DNA from: an uncultured Jeotgalicoccus sp.
GTDB taxonomy: Bacteria > Bacillota > Bacilli > Staphylococcales > Salinicoccaceae
Direction of reading: 5' to 3'
NCBI GenBank assembly: GCA_947631305.1
Contig: CANRKV010000110.1
Coordinates: 1-5,709 of the forward strand
Length of the DNA: 5,709 bases
Shown one piece after another: positions 1-3,936 of this stretch; within the stretch, counting starts at the first letter, position 1, and each line of letters begins with the position of its first letter. The translations under genes were made by a program, and so were the position numbers. The notes below the pieces were generated by a model. The model saw nothing but the letters and a program-made list of their open reading frames with translations. It was not told the DNA's origin and made no database searches.

Positions 1-5
1 GTTCC

Positions 6-413
6 TTATCCCGTATATTCTTTAATATATCTTCCGTTGAAATTGTTTCCTTCACGATAAAACTTACCTTTCATTATTAGGCTGGTATCTACATAAAATC
101 CATGTCTTAAGAGGAGGTTTGCGAGATAGTCATGAGGACAGCGTCCGACTTCTCCAAATTTTGGATCTATATAAATATGTGTGCTTTCACTTAGATGTTT
201 TTTAAACCATTTACGAATTTTCCTTCCTTCTTTATCCGCATCGGATAAAATGAAAATTTGAGAATCACCAAGCTGTTCAATAATTTCATCAAGTTTTGAA
301 ATACCCATCGTGCCGAATGTGCAAATAATCTGTACAGGTTCCACCAGTACTTCTTCCAATCTGCGTTTGTCCGTTTTACCTTCAACAATGAGTACTTTAT
401 CAGAAAGATTCAT
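6..413 (-). CDS. Small stand-alone Toprim-domain protein (YusF-type)
   Basis: This is a 135-residue protein that is almost entirely a Toprim fold, the metal-binding nucleotidyl-transfer/hydrolysis domain of primases, topoisomerases and RNase M5. The N-terminal motif IVEGKTDKRRL places the conserved Glu at residue 11. The second motif, LSDADKEGRK, gives the DxDxxG signature (D58, D60, G63). There are no zinc-finger or helicase segments, so it is a single-domain protein like the small Toprim proteins of Bacillus, whose function is not established to my knowledge. I chose the ATG at 413 over an in-frame GTG at 422: an AAGGGTG ribosome site sits 6 nt before the ATG and itself contains the GTG. 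A terminator separates it from gcvH, so it probably has its own promoter; a TATATT lies upstream, but I see no good -35. Its place beside gcvH resembles B. subtilis yusF-gcvH. The family call is firm; the molecular role is unknown. Confidence 0.88.
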   Translation of the reverse strand: MNLSDKVLIVEGKTDKRRLEEVLVEPVQIICTFGTMGISKLDEIIEQLGDSQIFILSDADKEGRKIRKWFKKHLSESTHIYIDPKFGEVGRCPHDYLANLLLRHGFYVDTSLIMKGKFYREGNNFNGRYIKEYTG

Positions 414-474
414 TCGTATCACCCTTAGTTAAATTTTTAATATAAATTCACTTTAAGCAATAAATACAGGTTTT

Positions 475-502
475 AAAAAAACTCCGGACAAAAGTCCAGA
501 GT
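475..502 (-). terminator. Intrinsic terminator of gcvH
   Basis: On the minus strand the stem ACTCTGGAC pairs with GTCCGGAGT around a TTTT loop, giving nine pairs including one U-G wobble, and is followed by a run of six to seven T. On the plus strand the wobble becomes a C-A mismatch, which fixes the direction. It begins 7 nt after the gcvH stop codon. Confidence 0.9.
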
Positions 503-509
503 TAAATTA

Positions 510-890
510 TTATTTCTCGATTACTGCCTGGTAACCGGCAGCGTCAAGAAGGTTATCTAATTCGCTTTCATCTGAAAGTTCAACTTTCAGCATCCAAGCA
601 CCTTCGTATGGATTTTCGTTAACAAGCTCTGGACTGTCATCAAGCTCTTCGTTAACAGCAACTATTGAACCAGAAACTGGTGCATATAGCTCAGAAACAG
701 TTTTTACTGATTCTACGCTGCCAAATGAATCACCTTTAGAAATGTCGTCGCCTTCTTCTGGAAGCTCGACAAAAACGATATCTCCAAGTTCAGACTGTGC
801 AAAGTCAGTAATACCGATTGTAACAGTATTGCCTTCAACTTTAATCCATTCATGATCTTCACTGTACTTTAAATCTTGTGGTAATGACAC
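510..890 (-). CDS. gcvH: Glycine cleavage system H protein (lipoyl carrier)
   Basis: This 126-residue protein has the usual length for bacterial H protein. H protein carries the lipoyl arm that shuttles the aminomethyl group between the P, T and L proteins of glycine cleavage. In Firmicutes it is also the entry point for lipoate relay: octanoyl-H protein is the donor from which an amidotransferase (LipL) modifies E2 subunits. The lipoyl site is K63 in GSVESVKTVSEL. The N-terminal block YSEDHEWIKVEG and the ITDFAQSELGDIVFVELP block are classic family sequence. The start is a GTG at 890 with an AGGGAGG ribosome site 7 nt upstream. No gcvP or gcvT is in the window, which suits the stand-alone H gene of Firmicutes. 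There is no terminator in the 67 bp after the ArsC-like gene, so read-through is possible. A TATGAT at 913-918 could be a private -10, but no good -35 goes with it. Confidence 0.97.
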   Translation of the reverse strand: MSLPQDLKYSEDHEWIKVEGNTVTIGITDFAQSELGDIVFVELPEEGDDISKGDSFGSVESVKTVSELYAPVSGSIVAVNEELDDSPELVNENPYEGAWMLKVELSDESELDNLLDAAGYQAVIEK

Positions 891-957
891 GCTAAAACCT
901 CCCTTTTAACTTATCATAATCATTGTTACACATTTAACACTCTATAAGCAAGCGGAA

Positions 958-1314
958 TTATTTCAATAATGCATTTTTATAAGTTTCTTCTTTAAAACCT
1001 AATAATACATCATCATCAAGTACGACCATCGGACGTTTTATCAGCATGCCGTCACTTGAAAGCAATTCCAGTTTTTCTTCTTCACTCAAATCATTCATAC
1101 GTTCTTTTAATCCGAGTTCTTTAAATTTAGTACCTCTCTTGTTAAAGAAATCATCGATTGAATGTGATGACTTGTCGAAGATACCTTTTAACGTATCTTT
1201 AGCCGGTACATGTTTAACCATATCAATCACAGTGAAATCCAGCTCATTATCTGTTAAAAACTTTTTACCTTTACGGCAAGTCGTACATTTAGGGTATTCA
1301 TAAAATGTAATCAT
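958..1314 (-). CDS. ArsC/Spx-family CXXC protein (YusI-like)
   Basis: This is a 118-residue thioredoxin-fold protein of the ArsC/Spx superfamily. It opens with MITFYEYPKCTTCRKG, where C10-x-x-C13 is the redox-active pair. It ends with the IKRPMVVLDDD block (R94-P95) typical of the family's cis-Pro/substrate loop. The length is like B. subtilis YusI and is shorter than Spx (about 131 aa). With no ars operon nearby, arsenate reduction is not supported; a thiol-redox or Spx-like role is possible but unproven. The reading frame extends upstream to 1380, but the ATG at 1314 is the start: a GGGAGG ribosome site lies 6 nt before it and the family begins here. A candidate sigma-B promoter precedes it, with a short dyad in the leader. 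It lies upstream of gcvH in the same direction, as part of a neighbourhood also seen in Bacillus. Confidence 0.9.
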   Translation of the reverse strand: MITFYEYPKCTTCRKGKKFLTDNELDFTVIDMVKHVPAKDTLKGIFDKSSHSIDDFFNKRGTKFKELGLKERMNDLSEEEKLELLSSDGMLIKRPMVVLDDDVLLGFKEETYKNALLK

Positions 1315-1326
1315 AGTTATCCTCCC

Positions 1327-1342
1327 GAATAAGAAATTATTC
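1327..1342 (-). repeat. Short inverted repeat in the leader of the ArsC-like gene
   Basis: GAATAA and TTATTC form a perfect 6-bp inverted repeat around a 4-nt loop. It sits in the inferred 5' leader and abuts the GGGAGG ribosome site, so it could be a weak RNA hairpin or an operator half-site pair. Six AT-rich pairs are weak evidence. Confidence 0.35.
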
Positions 1343-1353
1343 TCATCTTTATA

Positions 1354-1378
1354 ATACCCCAGATAAATTAATTTAGAC
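1354..1378 (-). promoter_or_regulatory. Candidate sigma-B promoter for the ArsC-like gene
   Basis: On the minus strand, GTCTAA (1373-1378) is followed after 13 bp by GGGTAT (1354-1359). The Gram-positive sigma-B consensus is GTTTAA, a spacer of about 12-15 bp, then GGGTAT, so the -10 is exact and the -35 has one mismatch. Transcription would begin near 1347, leaving a leader of about 33 nt. A TATTAT at 1351-1356 overlaps it and could act as a sigma-A -10, but it lacks a convincing -35. Confidence 0.55.
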
Positions 1379-1391
1379 ATATGTAAAAATG

Positions 1392-1426
1392 AAAAAAGTC
1401 CGAAACCTCAGGGGAAGGTCTCGGAC
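1392..1426 (-). terminator. Strong intrinsic terminator downstream of aroD
   Basis: On the minus strand, GTCCGAGACCT pairs with AGGTTTCGGAC (11 pairs, one G-U wobble) around the 7-nt loop TCCCCTG and is followed by six T. On the plus strand the wobble is an A-C mismatch and there is no T run, so it works for leftward transcripts. It lies 104 nt past the aroD stop and just before the promoter of the ArsC-like gene, insulating the two. Confidence 0.9.
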
Positions 1427-1480
1427 AAAGGGGCCGGGGAGAAGAGTTATATTTTCATATCTTCTAAGTATTACTCTATC
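1392..1480 (-). ncRNA. Candidate C-rich small RNA (or structured 3' UTR of aroD)
   Basis: This interval has no reading frame that looks like a gene. Read leftward it would give an RNA of about 90 nt. First comes an imperfect hairpin (arms 1469-1477 and 1443-1451, with one A-A mismatch). Next is an unpaired stretch at about 1427-1442 containing CTCCCC and GGCCCC. Last is the terminator hairpin with TCCCC in its loop. Exposed UCCC motifs are a known feature of several staphylococcal small RNAs that bind ribosome sites of target mRNAs. A possible promoter is TTTACA (1510-1515) with TAATAA 17 bp away (1487-1492). The -10 is poor, so the RNA may instead be the 3' end of the aroD message. Confidence 0.35.
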
Positions 1481-1498
1481 ACCGGTTTATTATGCTTC

Positions 1499-1527
1499 CG
1501 TTAAGCGGATGTAAAGATTGCTTAACG
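1499..1527. repeat. 8-bp perfect inverted repeat just after aroD
   Basis: CGTTAAGC (1499-1506) and GCTTAACG (1520-1527) are perfect inverted copies separated by 13 bp, starting 2 bp beyond the aroD stop codon. No T run follows on either strand, so it is not a terminator. The 13-bp loop holds a -35-like TTTACA on the minus strand, so it could be an operator for the small-RNA candidate, or a stabilising hairpin at the end of the aroD message. Confidence 0.5.
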
Positions 1528-1529
1528 TT

Positions 1530-2246
1530 TTAAATTGTAAAAATCCTGCGTAATTCTGTAACGTGAATCTGCCCAGGTGCCGCATCTCTCGATATAAAGC
1601 CGTATGTAAACGTCGAAGCCGCTTCACCTTTTGCAGTGCGGGTACGCTTGCCGAGCTCCCCCATCGAAATCCCGATGACTCTGTCCCCGTACTGCTGTTT
1701 AGCATTTTTCACCGCTTCGGTTACATTGTCGACGTCCGCCTCACTTTGAGGGTAATATGCAACTTTATACAAGTCACCGCCAAGCGTCTCCATTTTATTA
1801 AACACCGATAAAATCCCCTCTTTATCCGGTGTCTGTTTAAAATCATGATGACTCATCAGGCAGCCCACATTATTCGCCCGTGCTGTTTCACAAATGGAAG
1901 TGATAATTTTATCGCCCGCCTGAACTTCGATGTCGATATAATCGATATCCATTACTTCGCAGCTCGCCTTAAGCAGAGCTTCGTATTCAACCGTCGTTTT
2001 AGAACCGCTGCCGCCCTCTCTCGATGTGCGGTATGTATAAATTATTTCCTTATTCAGCGGTTTAAACTCATCGATAATGTATCTGACATTTTTAGCATGA
2101 TCCTCACGGTTTAAAGCATCGAATACGTCACCGCGTATTTCGACAATATCAAAATCATTTATATTCTCTTTCGCCTTGTTAATTTCTGCATTTAGTTCGT
2201 CGTCATTATGCCCCGAAAGTGTGACGACAATCTTCGTTGTATTCAT
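1530..2246 (-). CDS. aroD: 3-dehydroquinate dehydratase, type I
   Basis: This 238-residue enzyme has the length of the Staphylococcus type I enzyme. It carries out the third step of the shikimate pathway, dehydrating 3-dehydroquinate to 3-dehydroshikimate through a Schiff base. Visible catalytic residues are E36 in VEIRGD, H134 in MSHHDF and the Schiff-base lysine K161 in LYKVAYYPQ. Substrate-binding positions include R203 in the ISMGELGKRTR segment and Q226 in APGQIHV. All key residues are present and the frame is intact, so it should be active in the cytoplasm. The ATG at 2246 has an AAAGGGGA ribosome site about 7 nt upstream. It is divergent from the lipoprotein gene and shares its 94-bp upstream region. 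A strong terminator follows at 1392-1426. No other aromatic-pathway gene is in the window. Confidence 0.97.
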   Translation of the reverse strand: MNTTKIVVTLSGHNDDELNAEINKAKENINDFDIVEIRGDVFDALNREDHAKNVRYIIDEFKPLNKEIIYTYRTSREGGSGSKTTVEYEALLKASCEVMDIDYIDIEVQAGDKIITSICETARANNVGCLMSHHDFKQTPDKEGILSVFNKMETLGGDLYKVAYYPQSEADVDNVTEAVKNAKQQYGDRVIGISMGELGKRTRTAKGEAASTFTYGFISRDAAPGQIHVTELRRIFTI

Positions 2247-2275
2247 AAGTCTTCCCCTTTGTGCGTACTGAATGC

Positions 2276-2295
2276 GATTGATAGATATTTCAATC
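2276..2295. promoter_or_regulatory. Dyad 1 (GATTGA-N8-TCAATC) over the lipoprotein -35
   Basis: A perfect 6-bp inverted repeat with an 8-bp centre covers the -35 hexamer TTGATA of the plus-strand promoter. It directly abuts dyad 2, which has the same 8-bp centre. Together they resemble binding sites for dimeric regulators; no regulator is identified. Confidence 0.45.
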
Positions 2296-2307
2296 TAATG
2301 GTATCAT
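2278..2307 (+). promoter_or_regulatory. Probable sigma-A promoter of the lipoprotein gene
   Basis: TTGATA (2278-2283, five of six consensus bases) is followed after 18 bp by TATCAT (2302-2307, five of six). Transcription would start near 2314, about 27 nt before the ATG, with the GGAGG ribosome site at 2327-2331 in between. Both hexamers are covered by inverted repeats. Confidence 0.5.
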
Positions 2308-2317
2308 AAAACCATTA
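2296..2317. promoter_or_regulatory. Dyad 2 (TAATGGT-N8-ACCATTA), probable shared operator
   Basis: A perfect 7-bp inverted repeat with an 8-bp centre. It covers the plus-strand -10 (2302-2307) and overlaps the minus-strand TATAAT (2314-2319). A protein bound here would affect both the lipoprotein gene and aroD. On RNA it could form only a weak hairpin, and no T run follows. Confidence 0.5.
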
Positions 2318-2319
2318 TA
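2314..2319 (-). promoter_or_regulatory. Candidate -10 element of the aroD promoter
   Basis: A perfect TATAAT on the minus strand, about 68 bp before the aroD start codon. The matching -35 region falls at the lipoprotein start codon and is only T-rich (ATTTAC or TTTACT), so the promoter is plausible but not strong. Confidence 0.4.
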
Positions 2320-2340
2320 GTATCCTGGAGGTTAAAGTAA

Positions 2341-2889
2341 ATGAAAAAATTTATCTTCATGACAACAATGGCTGCAGCATTGTTTATGTCAGCATGCGGC
2401 GGCAGCGGCCAGGCCGGCGAAGAGCCGGCAACATCATCAGATAATGAAGAAGAGCAAACTGTTGAAATTAATGAAATCGATGAAGAAGCAGTTGAAACAG
2501 CAGAATCTGAAACTGACAACTATCAGCTCGGCGATTCTGTCGGGATCAGCGGCATTACAGTAACTATTAATGATGCTTACATGACAGATGAACGCAATGA
2601 CACCAGCATTATTGACGTCAGCGGCGTACTCGTACTGGATGTTACATATGAAAACGGTACTGACGAAGTATTTCCTGCAGGACGCGACATAGTATTGGAA
2701 GCAGGCGGTGAACACGCGAGAAGCTACGACCTCGACAGCGCACTGCCTGCTGACATCGCTCCCGGCGAAAGCATCACCGGACGGATGGCATACGGATTAG
2801 AGAACGCACCTGAAAATATGGTCGCTGTATTTGAACCATTGATGAATGACTCAGGTGAGAATGCAGTATTTGATATAGAAACGGAGTAA
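2341..2889 (+). CDS. Putative lipoprotein with a C-terminal DUF4352-like domain
   Basis: This 182-residue protein has a lipoprotein signal peptide: a KK n-region, a hydrophobic stretch to about residue 15, and the lipobox MSAC with C19 as the lipidated residue. Residues 20-60 are a very acidic, low-complexity linker. From about residue 61 (YQLGDSVGISGITVTINDAY) to the end, alternating beta-strand-like segments and VLVLDVTYENGTDEVF resemble the immunoglobulin-like DUF4352 domain of Gram-positive surface lipoproteins; this match is by eye. It should sit on the outer face of the membrane. The mature part has about 40 Asp/Glu, four Arg and no Lys in 164 residues. The ATG has GGAGG 9 nt upstream. 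It is the only plus-strand gene here, divergent from aroD and convergent with ohr. Its function is unknown. Confidence 0.85.
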   Translation: MKKFIFMTTMAAALFMSACGGSGQAGEEPATSSDNEEEQTVEINEIDEEAVETAESETDNYQLGDSVGISGITVTINDAYMTDERNDTSIIDVSGVLVLDVTYENGTDEVFPAGRDIVLEAGGEHARSYDLDSALPADIAPGESITGRMAYGLENAPENMVAVFEPLMNDSGENAVFDIETE

Positions 2890-2908
2890 TTTGGGTGTAA
2901 ATTTGATG

Positions 2909-2942
2909 GAGCGTGCCACCGTGAGATTTCGGTGGCGCGCTC
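2909..2942 (+). terminator. 13-pair hairpin after the lipoprotein gene, possible terminator
   Basis: GAGCGTGCCACCG pairs with CGGTGGCGCGCTC around an 8-nt loop, with one U-G wobble on the plus strand. It begins 20 nt after the stop codon. The T content that follows (TTATGTGTTCT) is poor, so it may be a weak terminator or a 3'-end stabiliser. It is also the first unit of the repeat array here. Confidence 0.45.
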
Positions 2943-3007
2943 TTATGTGTTCTGTGCCACCGTGGATTCTCGGTGGCGCGCAATTGGATGTTCCGTGCCA
3001 TCGTGGA
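2913..3007. repeat. 41-bp-period tandem array of GC-rich palindromic units (2.3 copies)
   Basis: Units start at 2913, 2954 and 2995, exactly 41 bp apart. Each begins GTGCCAC/TCGTG. Units 1 and 2 are complete: arms GTGCCACCG and CGGTGGCGC enclose an 8-nt loop, then GC and a 13-bp linker. They match at about 31 of 41 positions, with differences in loop and linker and none in the arms. Unit 3 stops after 13 bp, within its loop. The pattern fits a small palindromic intergenic repeat. The loop variation and short linkers argue against CRISPR. Confidence 0.8.
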
Positions 3008-3020
3008 AATAAATCCTCTC

Positions 3021-3055
3021 TCATTGACCGACTAAACGCTCTACCCGGTCAATGA
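3021..3055. repeat. 10-bp perfect inverted repeat beyond the hairpin array
   Basis: TCATTGACCG (3021-3030) and CGGTCAATGA (3046-3055) are perfect inverted copies around a 15-nt loop. No T run follows on either strand, so it is not an ordinary terminator. It lies between the truncated third unit of the array and the terminator of ohr. Confidence 0.6.
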
Positions 3056-3078
3056 ACGTAAATATATCCCAGCTCAAC

Positions 3079-3108
3079 AAAAAAAGAGCCCTCACGGACT
3101 CTTTTTTT
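3079..3108 (-). terminator. Terminator of ohr, probably bidirectional
   Basis: A7-GAG-x-CC, a TCAC loop, then GG-x-CTC-T7. On the minus strand the odd position is a U-G wobble, giving an unbroken stem followed by T7, 14 nt after the ohr stop. On the plus strand the same position is a C-A mismatch, but T7 still follows, so it can also stop transcripts from the convergent lipoprotein gene. Confidence 0.9.
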
Positions 3109-3121
3109 ATCTTCTATATAA

Positions 3122-3532
3122 TTATTCTACTACTTCTACAGATAAGTCCACGTCGATGTTGCCGCGTGTTGCTTTAGAGTACGGGCAGAAGTCGTGTGCC
3201 TGTTCTAAATATTTTTCAGCGTCTTCCTGAGACATGTTCTTAACTTTAGCTTTAATATCTACACCCAGTTTAACGCCTTCGCCGTCTTCTTCAAGACGTA
3301 CTGTTAAATTAATTTCAGGCTCTGCGTCACGAACGCCGCCCTTTTTAATCATTAAATCGAATGCGCCGTTGAAGCATGATGCATAGCCTGCAGCGAATAA
3401 TTGTTCCGGGTTAACACCCTCGCCGCTTTGATCCGGCGGAATTACCGGTGAATCAATTGCTTTATCTTCTGTTGTAACATGACCTTTACGGCCGCCTGTG
3501 TTTACTGCACTGATTTCATATTTAACTGCCAT
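3122..3532 (-). CDS. ohr: Ohr-type organic hydroperoxide resistance protein (OsmC superfamily)
   Basis: This 136-residue protein has the usual length for Ohr, a cytoplasmic thiol peroxidase that reduces organic and lipid hydroperoxides, re-reduced through lipoylated partners in well-studied members. The peroxidatic Cys is C53 in GYASCFNGA and the resolving Cys is C116 in DFCPYSKATRGNI. That last block marks the Ohr branch rather than OsmC. The other active-site residues fit as R15 (TGGRKGHV) and E43 (NPEQLFAAGY). The ATG has AGGAGG 8 nt upstream. A single-gene transcript is likely, because terminators lie on both sides (3614-3647 before, 3079-3108 after). A 7-bp dyad in its promoter region could be a repressor site. 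MarR-type OhrR proteins commonly control ohr, but none is encoded here. Confidence 0.95.
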   Translation of the reverse strand: MAVKYEISAVNTGGRKGHVTTEDKAIDSPVIPPDQSGEGVNPEQLFAAGYASCFNGAFDLMIKKGGVRDAEPEINLTVRLEEDGEGVKLGVDIKAKVKNMSQEDAEKYLEQAHDFCPYSKATRGNIDVDLSVEVVE

Positions 3533-3559
3533 TATAACTGCCTCCTAATATTTTAGTAC

Positions 3560-3583
3560 CAGTTCAATCTTACTCCTGAACTG
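3560..3583. promoter_or_regulatory. Dyad CAGTTCA-N10-TGAACTG upstream of ohr
   Basis: A perfect 7-bp inverted repeat, 28-51 bp before the ohr start codon. On the minus strand it overlaps a weak promoter-like pair, TTGGAT then TAAGAT 18 bp on. A further GTTCA lies next to it, so AGTTCA-type half-sites occur three times. It could be an operator; it differs from the AT-rich OhrR box known in B. subtilis. Confidence 0.4.
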
Positions 3584-3613
3584 AACTTTAATCCAAACAT
3601 AGTATTTAATCAC

Positions 3614-3647
3614 AAAAATGAAGCCGTAATATACACAGCTCCATTTT
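3614..3647 (-). terminator. Probable terminator of the csbD-like gene
   Basis: On the minus strand, AAAATGGAGCTG pairs with CGGCTTCATTTT (12 pairs, two wobbles) around a 9-nt loop. The descending arm runs into a short T5 tract. It begins 8 nt after the stop codon. The stem is AT-rich at its base and the T run is short, so it is probably of moderate strength. Confidence 0.65.
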
Positions 3648-3655
3648 CGTAAATA

Positions 3656-3853
3656 TTATTTTTTAAACTTGTCAGTAAGGTTATCGATAGATTCGTTAGC
3701 TTTGTCGCTGCCTTTTTCTACGTATTCTTTCGCTTTACCGGCAACTTTTTCATGCTTGCCTTCTTTTTCAGTTTGCTTGTCCCCGGTTGCGTTACCAATC
3801 GTCTCTTTAGCATTACCTTTTAACTGATCAAATTTGCTGTCTTTTTCTGCCAT
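3656..3853 (-). CDS. CsbD-like general stress protein
   Basis: This 65-residue, highly charged, Cys-free protein matches the CsbD family, which is strongly induced by general stress in many bacteria but has no known biochemical activity. Features are an N-terminal KFDQLKGNAKETIGNATGDKQ, close to the family core in which a lysine-rich amphipathic helix is followed by GxAxGD. The rest (EKVAGKAKEYVEKGSDKANESIDNLTDKFKK) is helical repeats rich in Lys and Glu. The ATG has an AAGGAG ribosome site 9 nt upstream. A sigma-B-type promoter lies 51-75 bp upstream of the start codon, in keeping with known sigma-B control of csbD genes. The gap to the permease stop is 83 bp without a terminator, so some read-through from the permease operon is possible. 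Confidence 0.9.
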   Translation of the reverse strand: MAEKDSKFDQLKGNAKETIGNATGDKQTEKEGKHEKVAGKAKEYVEKGSDKANESIDNLTDKFKK

Positions 3854-3903
3854 TTAAAAACACTCCTTAATTAATTAAATAGTATTTTTTGTACAGTTAC
3901 TAT

Positions 3904-3928
3904 ATTCCCATTCAATTAAAGGATAAAC
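3904..3928 (-). promoter_or_regulatory. Sigma-B-type promoter of the csbD-like gene
   Basis: On the minus strand, GTTTAT (3923-3928) is followed after 13 bp by GGGAAT (3904-3909), close to the Gram-positive sigma-B consensus. The start would be near 3897, giving a leader of about 43 nt. CsbD genes are classic members of the general stress regulon, which supports the call. Confidence 0.7.
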
Positions 3929-3936
3929 ATAAAAAT

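Noticed and set aside
414..422. GTG start for the Toprim protein
   Set aside because: The GTG lies inside the AAGGGTG ribosome site that serves the ATG at 413, so it has no site of its own.
1046..1303. Plus-strand reading frames antisense to the ArsC-like gene, aroD and the glycerate kinase gene
   Set aside because: They lie opposite well-supported genes, lack ribosome sites and show no recognisable protein family.
958..1314. True arsenate reductase gene
   Set aside because: No ars regulator or efflux pump is nearby, and the short YusI-like form next to gcvH is a housekeeping family member. Only the fold and CXXC motif support the ArsC name.
1315..1380. A 22-residue N-terminal extension of the ArsC-like protein starting at 1380
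   Set aside because: The family begins at MITFYEYPKC, a strong GGGAGG site precedes the ATG at 1314, and the extension covers the promoter and leader.
2774..3001. A 75-codon minus-strand reading frame across the hairpin array
   Set aside because: It is antisense to the lipoprotein and runs through palindromic repeats. The 41-bp period is not a multiple of three, so the repeats are read in different frames, as expected for non-coding DNA. No ribosome site was seen.
2913..3007. CRISPR array
   Set aside because: The period is only 41 bp with 13-bp linkers. The variable part includes the loop inside the palindrome, and there are no cas genes. Real spacers would be about 30 bp or longer between identical repeats.
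3877..3888. AT palindrome with repeated TTAA near the csbD ribosome site
   Set aside because: It is a simple AT-rich repeat that arises easily by chance in this base composition, and it has no matching partner elsewhere in the window.
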